Of a stretch of DNA of 64,000 nucleotides, positions 7,655 through 17,619 are shown piece after piece; position 1 is the first letter of the stretch; each line of letters begins with the position of its first letter. This stretch comes from Deltaproteobacteria bacterium (lineage in GTDB: Bacteria; Desulfobacterota; Syntrophobacteria; Syntrophobacterales; Syntrophobacteraceae), in NCBI GenBank assembly GCA_021780695.1, contig JAJXYD010000023.1, forward strand, positions 1-64,000, read 5' to 3'. The notes below the pieces were generated by a model, which saw nothing but the letters and a program-made list of their open reading frames with translations, was not told where the DNA came from and made no database searches. Position numbers and translations under genes: made by a program.

Positions 7655-9547
7655 ATGAAGGGACTAAAGTCTCGAGGGTCGTCGTATTATACCTTGATTC
7701 TAGCGGTTGCATGTGCGATCTCTTCCGTATTTTTTTCCAATACATGTCAAGCGATTACGGCATCTTATGGGGAACCTTACAATGGCTATCTTGTAAATGG
7801 CATTGTTTTCCCCAATATGTTTCCCGGCTATCATGTCAGGGACTATGACAGGGCCTATACCACCCCTGAACTTGCCGGGGCACTGCTCGATGCGATAGAA
7901 GCGGTTAAAGCGAAATTTCCCGGGACCTGCGATGTATTTATCGGGGATTTTACCAAAAAAGGCGGCGGCCGATTTGGCAGTCATGCCTCTCACCAGAACG
8001 GCAGGGACGTCGATGTCGGGCTTTATGCCAAAAACAACTGCCAGCTCCAAAATCTGGTTCCGATGAATGAAGACAATCTGGATCCCGCCAAAACTCTTTT
8101 TCTCATTTCCAGCCTTGTTGCTTCTCAGCGCGTACAGTATATCTTTCTGGACAGAAGAATTCAGAAAGTCCTCTATGATTACGGAATCTGCCACGGCTAC
8201 AGCGCGGCCTACCTCAACCGCCTTTTCGGAAATGTTCCCGGTGCGCTTGTTCAGGATATTCCGGGCCATTTCACTCATATGCACATTCGCTTTTTCACCC
8301 CCTGGTCGACCCTGGCCTCGCATATAGGAACAAGCGAAGCGAACATGGCGTCGATCATCGCGGTCGCCCAGGAATCTTATCTACCCAAAAAAGTCGACTA
8401 CTATGTAACGGGCAATGAGAAGGGCATCCCACAGCTGGCCAGGAGCTTCGGGGTAAGCCAAAGCGAGCTTTGCGCCTGGAACCATATGAATAATTACAGC
8501 GTGCTTGTTCCCGGCAGCTGCCTTGTGTTCTATAAGAGGAATTTCGAGAGCGGACCGGTTCAGCTGGCCAGTTCTCTTCAGCCCGGCTACATCGCACAGG
8601 CGGCCGCTCTTCCTGTAAGGGTAGCCTCGGCGCAGCCCCAACCCGCGCAGACGGAAGCCGCACAGCCTGTAATGTCGGATTCCATCGACCTTAACGAAGC
8701 GCGTTCAGAGAGTGCGCCCCCCGCCCTCCATCACTTGCAAGCCGGGGGCAACCGGCAGCAGCATCAAATCCGAAAGAGTTCCGCGAAAGTCTCTTATTAT
8801 ACCGTCAAGCGCGGCGGAACGTTAAAAGACATAGCCAAGCAGACGGGAACCGCCGTTTCCTCTCTTAGCAAACTGAACCGACTCTCCTCTCAAGCCCGCT
8901 TGCGGCCCGGAACAAAGATCAAGATAGCCGACGCCATAGAGACTCCGGCAGGCCGGGAAGTATCCCACGACAGGCGTTCCTCCCCCTCTCGCATTTGTTT
9001 TGCATCCGAATCGGAAAAGAGCGGTCTGACCGCAGCCTATTATCGCGTGGCCCACAAGGGGACATTAAAAGACGTTGCCGCAAAGACTGGCATTCCTCTT
9101 TCATCGCTTTGCCGTCTTAACCGGCTAAAGAGAAGTGCGCCGCTAAAACGCGGCCAGATGATAAAACTGGCCCAGGCCGATCTTCCCGTAAGGCCCTCTC
9201 TTGGAAGATCTTCCTGTGCTGTAAAGTTTAATCATCACGTCAAAAAGGCTTCTTTTTCAAAGAAGGTCAAAGGACGCGCAAAATCGTCGCTCAAATCGTC
9301 AAAGGCTCAATTGAAAAGCGGCAAGAAGAGTCTTAAAACTTCACGGACCACGCAAAGTCACGCCGGAGTCGGGGGAAAAGCTAAAGTTTGCAATACCAAG
9401 AAGAGCCCTTCCCATAAAGCCTTGACAAAGGCGGAGCCAACAGGCCATAAGGGCCACGGGAAAAAGGTTCATAAAGCGGCTTCGCATTCCAAGACCAAAA
9501 CGAAATCCGCGAAACGTTCACGCCCTTGCAAACTTGCAAGGAAGTAG
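7655..9547 (+). CDS. Exported MepA-like murein endopeptidase with LysM repeats and Lys-rich tail
   Basis: The start at 7655 (MKGLKSRG) is preferred over 7643 because a run of eight G ends 2 nt before it. A signal peptide precedes a peptidase M74/MepA-like domain: HQNGRDVDVG (zinc ligands His and Asp) and, about 95 residues later, HFTHMHIRF. Three LysM-like segments follow, each with the (Y/D)YxVxxxGTLKDxAxxTG or related pattern (around residues 230-275, 370-410 and 450-490). The last 110 or so residues are extremely rich in Lys, Ser and His, resembling a histone H1 tail. The family cleaves D-alanyl-meso-DAP cross-links in the periplasm. The enzyme class is sound; the role of the tail is unknown. 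Confidence 0.85.
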   Translation: MKGLKSRGSSYYTLILAVACAISSVFFSNTCQAITASYGEPYNGYLVNGIVFPNMFPGYHVRDYDRAYTTPELAGALLDAIEAVKAKFPGTCDVFIGDFTKKGGGRFGSHASHQNGRDVDVGLYAKNNCQLQNLVPMNEDNLDPAKTLFLISSLVASQRVQYIFLDRRIQKVLYDYGICHGYSAAYLNRLFGNVPGALVQDIPGHFTHMHIRFFTPWSTLASHIGTSEANMASIIAVAQESYLPKKVDYYVTGNEKGIPQLARSFGVSQSELCAWNHMNNYSVLVPGSCLVFYKRNFESGPVQLASSLQPGYIAQAAALPVRVASAQPQPAQTEAAQPVMSDSIDLNEARSESAPPALHHLQAGGNRQQHQIRKSSAKVSYYTVKRGGTLKDIAKQTGTAVSSLSKLNRLSSQARLRPGTKIKIADAIETPAGREVSHDRRSSPSRICFASESEKSGLTAAYYRVAHKGTLKDVAAKTGIPLSSLCRLNRLKRSAPLKRGQMIKLAQADLPVRPSLGRSSCAVKFNHHVKKASFSKKVKGRAKSSLKSSKAQLKSGKKSLKTSRTTQSHAGVGGKAKVCNTKKSPSHKALTKAEPTGHKGHGKKVHKAASHSKTKTKSAKRSRPCKLARK

Positions 9548-9634
9548 CTTGCCGGTTTTTTTTAGGTAATGCGACAAAAACATCCGTGAATGTCTTTTCT
9601 TTTTGTGAATCATGAGTTATATAGAGAGGCTGAG

Positions 9635-9667
9635 GCGGGCACTTAATTGGGTGCCCGCTCCTTTTTT
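9635..9667 (+). terminator. Rho-independent terminator
   Basis: An 8-bp perfect stem (GCGGGCAC 9635-9642 with GTGCCCGC 9651-9658) and an 8-nt loop are followed by TCCTTTTTT. It lies after the MepA-like gene and before fusA. A weaker GCAAG/CTTGC stem with eight T residues lies immediately after the stop codon near 9550. Confidence 0.85.
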
Positions 9668-9802
9668 ATGTCGCAGATATGCAAGATCAGGGACTAACCA
9701 CAATTGGCAGGCAACAAAGAAGCAGGCCCGGGCAAATCTTGACTTCCATTTTGCCATTGCGCCGCAGAGTATAAATTTCCCATGTTTGGAGTGTGAGTTT
9801 AA

Positions 9803-11893
9803 ATGGCCAGCAAATCCACCGAGAAGATCGCAGGGCTGAGGAACATCGGTATCAGCGCACACATAGATTCGGGCAAGACCACTCTTACCGAAAGAATCCT
9901 ATTTTACACCAGGCGCATTCATGCGATTCACGATGTAAAGGGCAAGGACGGCGTGGGAGCCACCATGGACTTCATGGAGCTCGAAAAGGAACGGGGCATC
10001 ACTATTCAGTCCGCGGCGACCCACTGTTCCTGGGACGACCATCCGATCAACATCATCGATACGCCCGGCCACGTGGATTTCACAATCGAGGTGGAGCGCG
10101 CCCTCCGGGTTCTGGACGGAGCCGTGCTTGTACTTTGCGCGGTCGGGGGCGTACAGTCCCAGTCAGTTACGGTAGACCGGCAAATGGTGCGCTACCGTGT
10201 ACCGCGAATCGCTTTCATCAATAAATGCGATCGAACGGGTGCAGATCCCTTTCGAGTGGTTCGCCAGCTAAGGGAAAAACTAAATCACAATGCGGTCATG
10301 CTTCAGATACCCATGGGCCTTGAAAAGGACCACCAGGGTGTAATCGATTTGGTGACGATGAAGGCGCTCAGCTTCGATGGCGAGCATGGCGAGAACATAA
10401 TCGAAACGGATATTCCAGCCGAATTTGCCGACCTGGCCAAGGAAAAACGAGAAGAAATGCTCGACGCCATTTCTTTGTTTTCCGACGATTTGACCGAGGC
10501 GATACTCTCCGAGGAGGCCATTGCGCCTGAACTGGTGCAGGAGGCGATACGCAAGGGTACGCTTGCCCTGGAGCTTACGCCGGTCCTCATGGGTTCGGCT
10601 TACAAGAATAAGGGCGTGCAGCCTCTTCTGGACTCAATAATCAAGTACCTGCCCACTCCGCTCGATATTACAAACGAGGCTCTTGACCTGGACAAAGATG
10701 AACAATCCGTGGTTTTAGCCGCCGATTCCGACCAGCCCCTGGTTATGCTTGCTTTCAAGTTAGAAGTAAGCCGCTACGGGCAGCTGACTTATGTCAGAGT
10801 TTATCAGGGGCAGTTGAATAAGGGCGATACGATAGTCAACACCAGAACCGGCAAAGAGGTAAAAGCGGGCCGCCTGGTGCGTATGCACGCAGACGAAATG
10901 GAGGAAATCGACTCGGCCATAGCCGGCGATATCGTAGCCCTTTTCGGCATTGACTGCGCCTCGGGAGATACCTTTACGGACGGACGCGTACGATTTGCCA
11001 TGACCTCGATGCACGTTCCGGCTCCCGTTATATCGCTTGCCGTAAAACCCAAGGACAAAAAGGCGGAGATGAACCTCAGCAAGGCCCTTACCCGTTTTAC
11101 CAAAGAGGATCCGACCTTCAAGGTTTATCTTGATCCGGAGACCTCCGAGACTATTATCTGCGGCATGGGCGAGCTTCACCTCGACGTCTACGTCGAGCGG
11201 ATGAAACGCGAGTATAACGCGGAAATAGAAACGGGAATGCCCAAGGTCGCTTACCGCGAGTCTCCCACAGCGCGGGCTGATTTTAACTACACGCACAAGA
11301 AGCAGACGGGCGGTTCCGGACAGTTTGGACGGGTTGCAGGTTTTATGGAGCCGCTTGAGGAAGGTGAATTCGAATTTGTCAACAAAATCGTTGGAGGAGC
11401 AATTCCAACCGAATTTATCTCTTCCTGCGAAAAGGGCTTCAAGGCATGCCTGGGGAAAGGTGGATTCGCCGGCTTTCCCGTGGTTGGGGTGAAGATGACG
11501 ATAAACGACGGTTCGTCGCATTCGGTGGATTCATCCGACATTGCCTTTCAGCAGGCCGCTATCGGCGGTTTCCGGGAAGCCTACGAACGGGCCAAGCCCG
11601 TACTGCTCGAACCCATCATGCACGTCGTAGTCGAGACTCCCTCGGAATTTCAGGGGGCGGTTCTAGGAAGCCTCAATCAGAGGCGCGGCCTGATCCTGTC
11701 GACCTCTGAAGACGGTGCATTTTCTGCCGTTGAGGCAGAGGTGCCGCTTTCGGAGATGTTTGGCTATTCGACGATTTTGCGCTCCTCGACCCAGGGGAAG
11801 GCTGAATTTACGATGGAATTTTCCCGCTACAGCACCGTACCCAAGGCAATTGCCGAGGAAATCATCAAAAAAGAGAAAGAAAACAAAAAGTAG
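9803..11893 (+). CDS. fusA: Translation elongation factor G, mitochondrial EFG1/spdEFG1-like
   Basis: This 696-residue EF-G has G1 AHIDSGKTT (residues about 19-27), [17 protein letters not shown], and NKCDRTG as G4. Domains II-V are complete (GAIPTEFI and SEMFGYST in the C-terminal half). Segments such as [27 protein letters not shown] and [16 protein letters not shown] closely resemble, from memory, mitochondrial EFG1 rather than classic bacterial EF-G. That matches the spdEFG1 subfamily of spirochaetes, planctomycetes and deltaproteobacteria. The gene stands alone, not in a str operon, which also fits. A partner recycling factor (spdEFG2) would be expected elsewhere. Confidence 0.95.
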   Translation: MASKSTEKIAGLRNIGISAHIDSGKTTLTERILFYTRRIHAIHDVKGKDGVGATMDFMELEKERGITIQSAATHCSWDDHPINIIDTPGHVDFTIEVERALRVLDGAVLVLCAVGGVQSQSVTVDRQMVRYRVPRIAFINKCDRTGADPFRVVRQLREKLNHNAVMLQIPMGLEKDHQGVIDLVTMKALSFDGEHGENIIETDIPAEFADLAKEKREEMLDAISLFSDDLTEAILSEEAIAPELVQEAIRKGTLALELTPVLMGSAYKNKGVQPLLDSIIKYLPTPLDITNEALDLDKDEQSVVLAADSDQPLVMLAFKLEVSRYGQLTYVRVYQGQLNKGDTIVNTRTGKEVKAGRLVRMHADEMEEIDSAIAGDIVALFGIDCASGDTFTDGRVRFAMTSMHVPAPVISLAVKPKDKKAEMNLSKALTRFTKEDPTFKVYLDPETSETIICGMGELHLDVYVERMKREYNAEIETGMPKVAYRESPTARADFNYTHKKQTGGSGQFGRVAGFMEPLEEGEFEFVNKIVGGAIPTEFISSCEKGFKACLGKGGFAGFPVVGVKMTINDGSSHSVDSSDIAFQQAAIGGFREAYERAKPVLLEPIMHVVVETPSEFQGAVLGSLNQRRGLILSTSEDGAFSAVEAEVPLSEMFGYSTILRSSTQGKAEFTMEFSRYSTVPKAIAEEIIKKEKENKK

Positions 11894-11951
11894 GCTAGCG
11901 GCCAGGATTTTGTGTCGATAAGAGTTGCGAGCGGCCCGACGAGGCTATGAG

Positions 11952-13220
11952 ATGATCGAACTAAACTGGTTTTTGCTGTGCTTTCTTCTTCTCTATTTTG
12001 CGCAGGCAAGCTTTAACATTTGGATCGAGCGGCTTAACCTTGGATATTCCAGGCAGCGGGCCAACAGGGCACCGGCGGGCTTTGAAGAGTTCCTGGACCA
12101 AGCCCGGCTTGCCAAAACGGCCGACTACGAAAGGGCAAAATCCCTGGCCGGCATCGCCGATGAGATCTTCTCCGAGGCGGTGCTGCTCGCCATCCTGCTC
12201 TCAGGACTTCTTCCGCTCCTGGTGCGATGGTCCGGTTCCATGGGGTTGGGGGTGGTGTCCTCAGGACTTTTATTCTTTTTTATTCCAGGGCTTATCCAGT
12301 ACCTGAGCGCCCTTCCCTTCGATTATTACCATACCTTTGTGGTAGAGGAAAAATTCGGCTTCAACAAGTCCAGCCTAAAGCTTTGGATAATGGACCAGGT
12401 AAAGGGCGGGGTGGTAGGCGGCGTTCTTTTTGCCGTTCTATTTTCCCTGCTTCTTTTATTTATCCGGTGGTCTCCCAAGTTTTGGTGGCTGTGGGGTTTT
12501 TTGCTTTTATCCGCTTTTCAGCTCGTTATGGCGCTTGTCTATCCCGTGCTTCTAGCCCCTCTTTTTAACAAGTTCGAGCCTGTTTGCGATGAAGAACTGG
12601 CGGCCAAGATCCAGGATCAAATGCAAAACAGCGGCATTCGGGTGAAAAAAATTCTACAGATGAATGCAGGGATAAGGAGCAAACACACGAACGCCTATTT
12701 TACCGGCGTTGGCAAGACAAAACGGATAGTTCTCTACGATACGCTTATCCAATCCCACTCCCACGAGGAAATCCTTGCCGTGCTCGCCCACGAGGTGGGT
12801 CATTACAAAAAAAAGCACGTCGTGAAGCAGCTTGTGTTGTTTACCTGTTTTTCCTTTGCCGCATTTTATGCAACATGGCTTTTTATTCAATGGCCCGTTG
12901 TTTTTTCCACCTTCGGCTTTAGCTCGATGCCTGTTTATGTGGGGATTTTTCTTGCATGGATCGTTTGGAGCAAGGCCGGTTTTTTCATTAAGCCGCTTTT
13001 CATGGCGATATCGAGGCGCTTTGAAACAGAAGCGGATATGTTCGCCGCAGAAACGATCGGAAACGGCGAGGCCTTGGCGAATGCGCTAAAAAGGGTCGCA
13101 GCCGATAATCTCTCCAATCTAAATCCTCATCCTCTCTACGTGAGGTTCCATTATTCCCATCCGCCGGTTGTGCAAAGGGTCGCCACACTGGAGAAAAGTG
13201 TCGTGGGGGAGAGCAAGTAG
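11952..13220 (+). CDS. Integral membrane M48 metalloprotease, Ste24/CAAX prenyl protease 1-like
   Basis: The product has 422 residues from the ATG at 11952, which follows a GAGG element by 7 nt; the frame opens 9 codons earlier. Several hydrophobic membrane spans surround an active site HEVGH (AHEVGHYKKKH), and a second zinc ligand lies in the FETEADMFAAE segment. The N-terminal YxQAxF-like part and the EEKFGFNKSS and AISRRFETEAD motifs are those of Ste24-type proteases. These cleave within or next to the membrane; eukaryotic members act on CAAX proteins, and bacterial substrates are poorly known. The gene follows fusA by 58 nt and may be co-transcribed. Confidence 0.9.
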   Translation: MIELNWFLLCFLLLYFAQASFNIWIERLNLGYSRQRANRAPAGFEEFLDQARLAKTADYERAKSLAGIADEIFSEAVLLAILLSGLLPLLVRWSGSMGLGVVSSGLLFFFIPGLIQYLSALPFDYYHTFVVEEKFGFNKSSLKLWIMDQVKGGVVGGVLFAVLFSLLLLFIRWSPKFWWLWGFLLLSAFQLVMALVYPVLLAPLFNKFEPVCDEELAAKIQDQMQNSGIRVKKILQMNAGIRSKHTNAYFTGVGKTKRIVLYDTLIQSHSHEEILAVLAHEVGHYKKKHVVKQLVLFTCFSFAAFYATWLFIQWPVVFSTFGFSSMPVYVGIFLAWIVWSKAGFFIKPLFMAISRRFETEADMFAAETIGNGEALANALKRVAADNLSNLNPHPLYVRFHYSHPPVVQRVATLEKSVVGESK

Positions 13221-13311
13221 CCGCCTCGGACCAATTTTCCCCACGATCCGGCGCCTTTTAGGCAATTTGCGGACCTGTCGACTGCGAGTAGAATATTTTA
13301 TCGGTGCAGGC

Positions 13312-13440
13312 AGGTTGAGAATGTGCTTGGGACAACCTCTTGGAGCTTCTAAGGATTAGCTGTAAGCAAAGGCGGGGACATACGACAGTGTGTCGATAGC
13401 CGGGTGAAACCGGTTTAGGAGGGATGACCTTCTTTTTGCT
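13312..13440 (+). other. Possible structured RNA in an intergenic region
   Basis: Between the M48 protease (plus) and the permease (minus) several small stems occur in tandem. They are AGGTTG/CAACCT (13312-13338), CGACA-GTG-TGTCG (13383-13395) and CCGG-GTGAAA-CCGG (13400-13413), followed by a purine-rich stretch and TTCTTTTT. No protein frame is evident. It may be an RNA or a 3' UTR structure; I do not recognise a family. Confidence 0.25.
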
Positions 13441-13457
13441 GTAAAATCAGTACGCTC

Positions 13458-15128
13458 TCATAGGCCACCTACGGGCTGGGCTTCTTCATTCTCATCGCAG
13501 AGTTTTTCTGAAAGCTCCTCCTGTCTTTTTTCCTGGGCAAGAATCGCCTCCTCTATATCGGGAGTTACAAAAGCCGAAGCGCAGCCCCAGGTAAAAAAAG
13601 CGATTGCACCGATCGCCACGACTAAAATGTCTTCGGGATAGCGGATAATATCGCGACCTCCGAAGTTTTTAGAGCCGGCATAGGAAATAGTTAGCAGGAA
13701 CATCATGTAAGCCACCAGCCAGATTCCGGCCTTTATATTCTTTCCCAGGTCCTTTCGCAAATCCTCGTTTGTCAGCATGAAGTAAGCGTAGAGCGCCAAG
13801 CTGCAAAGATCGACCGCGCCAACCACCCGGTTGTTATTCCAACCGTTCCAGTAAATGAGCAGGGTGCCCACGATGAAGGCAAACAACGCAATGGCAGGCA
13901 GGCCTTTTAAGGGAAGCGGGCGGTGCATATCGGGAGCGATTCTGCGAAACGCCAGGGCTGAGACCGGCCCAATCATATAGGTAAAAACGACGGCTCCGGA
14001 GACGACGCCCACGAGCTTATTCCAGGTCGGAAACGGTGCGGTCCAGACCATGGACATGGCAAAAGCCAGCCAGAGGGCGGGCCTGGGCACACCCGATTTT
14101 TCGTCTACCCTTTTAAAGATATTCCACCAAAGGCCGTTATTTGCCTGGGCGTAAATAATTCTGGAAGTCGAAGCGGTGTAGATATTGCCTGTACCGGCGG
14201 GCGAGATCAAGGCATCGGTAAAAAGGACAGGGGCTAGCCAGGCAAAGCCCAGGAGCACAGCCAAGTCGGCAAAAGGGGCTTTAAAACCAAAATGGCCCCA
14301 GCCATCCCGTAAAGCGGCCGGAGTGAGCGAGCCCACAAAACAGGCTTCCAGGAGGGCGTAGAGGGCCACTCCAATCAGGACGGCAATGATAATGGCCAAG
14401 GGAACGTCCCGCCCGGGTCTTTTTGCTTCCCCGGCCATGGCAACCGCCATGCGAAAGCCGAGAAAGGCAAACATCACGCCGCCCGAAGAGACCGCGGAGA
14501 AGATACCCGGAAGACCAAAGGGGGCAAAACTGCCTCCAAAATGCAAATTGGCGACGTTAAATTTAGTAAAGAATACGGATAAAACCAGCAGAGGCGTAAT
14601 GAACTTAAGGATGGTAATTATGGTGTTTACCCTGGCGAAAATTTTAACGCTGAAATAATTAAGCAAAAAGAAGAGGAAAATAAAAAAGAGGGTAACGAGC
14701 CATCCGGCAAAAGTCATACAGTGATGCACGTACAAAGGGGGGATATAGGCGCTCATGTACTGGACAACGGCCTCGGCCTCGATAGCGATAACGGCCGAAT
14801 AGGCCGTTATGCATGAGAACCCCATAATGTAGCCGACAAAATTTCCGTGAGAATACTGGGGATAGCGCACCAAACCGCCGGCGACCGGGAGCATGGCGCC
14901 CATTTCGGCATAAACAAGAGCAATAAATGTTATTGCCCCACCGCCGATAATCCACGAAACGATCGCCGCCGGTCCGGCCAGGTTTGCAGCTTTCTGAGAA
15001 GCGAAAAGCCAGCCGGAGCCGATTATGGCTCCAAGCCCAACCATTGTCATATCGAGCAGATTCAGCTCGCGTTTAAGTCCCTTCGACGTAGCACCAGCCT
15101 CCTTTTGGACGCGTATTTGGTCCAGCAT
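13458..15128 (-). CDS. APC-superfamily amino acid permease
   Basis: This 556-residue polytopic membrane protein starts with a short cytoplasmic segment and LNLLDMTMVGLGAIIGSGWLF, the signature first helix of amino acid-polyamine-organocation transporters. About 12 further hydrophobic spans can be read, and the last 40 residues are a charged cytoplasmic tail. The substrate cannot be assigned. The ATG has no clear Shine-Dalgarno. The gene follows the DUF3786 gene by 31 nt on the same strand, suggesting one transcript. Confidence 0.88.
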   Translation of the reverse strand: MLDQIRVQKEAGATSKGLKRELNLLDMTMVGLGAIIGSGWLFASQKAANLAGPAAIVSWIIGGGAITFIALVYAEMGAMLPVAGGLVRYPQYSHGNFVGYIMGFSCITAYSAVIAIEAEAVVQYMSAYIPPLYVHHCMTFAGWLVTLFFIFLFFLLNYFSVKIFARVNTIITILKFITPLLVLSVFFTKFNVANLHFGGSFAPFGLPGIFSAVSSGGVMFAFLGFRMAVAMAGEAKRPGRDVPLAIIIAVLIGVALYALLEACFVGSLTPAALRDGWGHFGFKAPFADLAVLLGFAWLAPVLFTDALISPAGTGNIYTASTSRIIYAQANNGLWWNIFKRVDEKSGVPRPALWLAFAMSMVWTAPFPTWNKLVGVVSGAVVFTYMIGPVSALAFRRIAPDMHRPLPLKGLPAIALFAFIVGTLLIYWNGWNNNRVVGAVDLCSLALYAYFMLTNEDLRKDLGKNIKAGIWLVAYMMFLLTISYAGSKNFGGRDIIRYPEDILVVAIGAIAFFTWGCASAFVTPDIEEAILAQEKRQEELSEKLCDENEEAQPVGGL

Positions 15129-15159
15129 ACATTATGTTGGAAAAATATACACTCGAGAT

Positions 15160-15996
15160 CTACGCTTTTGCGGTGAGCCGCTCGGTTATCTGTTCACAGG
15201 CAAAAAGGAGGGATTCGAGATCAAGGACCTGTAAGACCCTGCTATCGAAGAGAAATTTCATTCGGCACTCATAGCCTTCCTCTTTCAATTCATCCCAGAA
15301 AAGCAATCGAATAGGGAGCTTAGGGAATACGGCAAATTCGGCGGCAAAGTCCACACCCTGATCCACGAGGTTAATCTCGCGCCCCCACGGAGCGAGCGCT
15401 TTTGAAAAAGAGTCGATTCTACCGCTAAAAAGCCTCGCCAGGACATCTTCGCAATGGGCCTTAAGGCTCTTAATCTTGGAAATCGAATTGGGCAAGCTCT
15501 CCATTCCCACCCACACACCGGAGGGCTCAGTCCCACCCGAGATAACATAGATGTAAATCAGGATTTTTTCCCAGGCCGACAGCTCAGCGCCCGAGAGACA
15601 GACTATATCGGATTTAGCAACCCGCACGGACTCGTTGAAATAGGAAAAGACGAGCCCCTGGCCATCCGAAACATCCTCGTATGTTGCCCCAAGGCTTTCG
15701 GCCCTGATGCGGAAATCACACTTTTGGATTTCGGCGGATAAAAATTGCATTGTCTTTTCGAAACCCTCACGGCTAACTCCCACACCGGCATTTAGTTGTT
15801 GTTGCAACCTTTCGCGCAGAGGGCCAACCTGGCCTTCGTCCAGATAGGGACAGGCGCTGATTTTTTCGCGCCCGGTTGCCACGAGCGTAGCAAATGCAAG
15901 GCAGGTGCGGCCACTGCACTTCCCGCAGTTAGTCTTTGGCGTACACTTGTAGAGTTGCAGCGGGGCAACCCTTGTTTTGGACCGCTCACTCTCCAC
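15160..15996 (-). CDS. Fe-S cluster domain / DUF3786 protein
   Basis: The protein of 278 residues starts at GTG 15996, preceded by GGAGG at 9 nt. It has a four-cysteine motif near residues 18-48 (CTPKTNCGKCSGRTCLAFA, then CPY), the type of [4Fe-4S] domain found in corrinoid Fe-S proteins and related ferredoxins. The remaining 200 or so residues match the DUF3786 pattern (putative sugar- or ligand-binding fold, function unknown). Such proteins are common in anaerobic bacteria and archaea with corrinoid or C1 metabolism. No methyltransferase genes are seen nearby, so its role is open. Confidence 0.75.
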   Translation of the reverse strand: MESERSKTRVAPLQLYKCTPKTNCGKCSGRTCLAFATLVATGREKISACPYLDEGQVGPLRERLQQQLNAGVGVSREGFEKTMQFLSAEIQKCDFRIRAESLGATYEDVSDGQGLVFSYFNESVRVAKSDIVCLSGAELSAWEKILIYIYVISGGTEPSGVWVGMESLPNSISKIKSLKAHCEDVLARLFSGRIDSFSKALAPWGREINLVDQGVDFAAEFAVFPKLPIRLLFWDELKEEGYECRMKFLFDSRVLQVLDLESLLFACEQITERLTAKA

Positions 15997-16637
15997 GTCT
16001 TGTTACCTCCACGAAAACGGGTCAGCCATTTGAATTTGCCGGCAAACGGCCGTTTTGCTCACAGATTTTTCAGTTTTTTTTAAGGACAGAGTAAAACATT
16101 TTGTAAAAAGGGTCAAAATAAGAAGAAAGCCAGGGCGGGGGGACCTGGCTTTCCGGGGCAGGTAGGTGAGAGCTTGAAACGAAGAAATAGAAAGGAGGGT
16201 TAATCTGTCAGAAAGATTACACAAATCCCACCTCTTTTGATATTAGGTGAGGACAGTATTTTAAGAGATCCGTTCATTTATGGGAGCATCGACCTCATTA
16301 AAAGGGCATCCCTCCCGTCTTCCCTTTAACGGTCGATATCGGGAGCACAAAAAATCGAGAGATCCTAATAGTCCAGCATTACAAGAAATTCGGGTTTTAT
16401 AGTAGATGCGACGGCGAACCGAGAGTGGCCGGTCCGGTGAGCGGGCTTATCGCTTTGGTTAAACCGCATTCATCTCCCGGGCGACTTCATCCAATTAAGC
16501 GGCCACATCAAGGGCGGGAAGAGATTTTTGAAATGTGGGAGGGCCACGGCGGTCATAACTTTTTCTGTCAACTCCAACGAACTTCTTGACTCCAACAACT
16601 GCTCTTATTAGAAAAAAATCGGCAGGAGGTGGAAAAT
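15997..16637. other. Divergent intergenic region with stem-loops
   Basis: This 641-nt gap lies between the divergent DUF3786 and HMG-CoA-lyase-like genes and holds no supported gene. A 9-bp perfect stem AAAGCCAGG/CCTGGCTTT lies at 16126-16152; read on the minus strand it is followed by CTTCTTATTTT, a terminator- or attenuator-like arrangement ahead of the DUF3786 gene. A second imperfect stem joins ATCGACC (16288-16294) with GGTCGAT (16331-16337). Direct GAGATCC repeats occur at about 16265 and 16354. Confidence 0.35.
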
Positions 16638-17570
16638 ATGAATTTGCCCAAATCTGTTACGATAGTGGAGGTTGGGCCGCGAGACGGCTTTCAGAGCGAG
16701 CCGGGCTTTGTTGCGACCGACGAAAAGATAGAATTGATAGAGCGTCTTTCGGATGTCGGACTCAAGCGCATAGAAATTACGTCTTTTGTAAGTCCCGGGA
16801 CAGTTCCGCAGCTAAGAGATTCCGAGGAGGTGGCGGCCGGCTTGAGCAGAAGGCCCGGTGTCAGGTATTGCGCCCTTACGCCCAATTTTAAGGGGCTTGA
16901 GCGCGCGATTCTAGCCGGGATGGACGAAATAGCCCTCTTTGTCTCCGCCTCCGAAACACACAATAAAAAGAACGTCAGGATGTCGGTTGAGAGGTCTTTG
17001 AGAGCTTTTCGCCAAATGGCCCAAAGCGCGTTGCGTCGCGGGATGCGTATCAGAGGATACGTTGCAACCGCCTTCGGGTGCGAATACGAAGGGAGGGTAT
17101 CCATCGAGCAGGTCAAAAGAATCGTTTTGGAATATATCGCCATGGGCATCCAGGAGATATCTCTTGGCGATACAACCGGGATGGCCAACCCTGTGGCAGT
17201 TCGGACCATGATTAGAGAGCTGAGGCCTATTTTAGGCAACACCGCTTTCGCGCTTCACTTTCACGACACACGGGGAACCGGCATTGCAAACGTGGTGGCT
17301 GCCATCGAGGAAGGCGCGGCGATCTTTGACAGCTCTATCGGAGGTCTTGGGGGTTGCCCGGCTTCGCGGACATCTTCGGGAAATGTTGCAACCGAAGACC
17401 TTGTGGGAATACTCCACGAGATGGGAATCGATACGGGCATAGACCTCGATTCGCTAATCGAGGTTGCGCGCTATGCGAGGAAAATCATAGGAAAAGAACT
17501 CCCCGGACATCTTTTGAGCGCCGGGAAGGTTAACTGGCAGGGGCAGGAGATCGCGGCGCGCAGTCGATAG
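16638..17570 (+). CDS. HMG-CoA lyase-like enzyme (DRE-TIM metallolyase)
   Basis: The 310-residue enzyme starts at ATG 16638, preceded by AGGAGGT at 7 nt; an in-frame GTG at 16629 overlaps that site and is unlikely. It has VEVGPRDGFQ (catalytic Arg/Asp), LHFHDTRG (metal-binding histidines) and GLGGCP, the catalytic cysteine loop of HMG-CoA lyase, followed by SGNVATEDLV. The family cleaves 3-hydroxy-3-methylglutaryl-CoA to acetyl-CoA and acetoacetate. Close relatives act on other hydroxyacyl-CoAs. No leucine-degradation genes are next to it, so the substrate remains uncertain. Confidence 0.87.
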   Translation: MNLPKSVTIVEVGPRDGFQSEPGFVATDEKIELIERLSDVGLKRIEITSFVSPGTVPQLRDSEEVAAGLSRRPGVRYCALTPNFKGLERAILAGMDEIALFVSASETHNKKNVRMSVERSLRAFRQMAQSALRRGMRIRGYVATAFGCEYEGRVSIEQVKRIVLEYIAMGIQEISLGDTTGMANPVAVRTMIRELRPILGNTAFALHFHDTRGTGIANVVAAIEEGAAIFDSSIGGLGGCPASRTSSGNVATEDLVGILHEMGIDTGIDLDSLIEVARYARKIIGKELPGHLLSAGKVNWQGQEIAARSR

Positions 17571-17619
17571 AGATACCGAGTTGAATTATTTCGCGGTTTG
17601 AGAGGCGAGCGGCGTGTTG

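Noticed and set aside
10760..11521. A 253-residue reverse-strand frame inside fusA
   Set aside because: It lies fully within the conserved EF-G gene and its translation resembles no known protein; it is a shadow frame.
13355..13440. Group II intron or c-di-GMP riboswitch
   Set aside because: The GTGAAA loop and purine stretches recall such RNAs, but neither domain V nor the GEMM core could be found.
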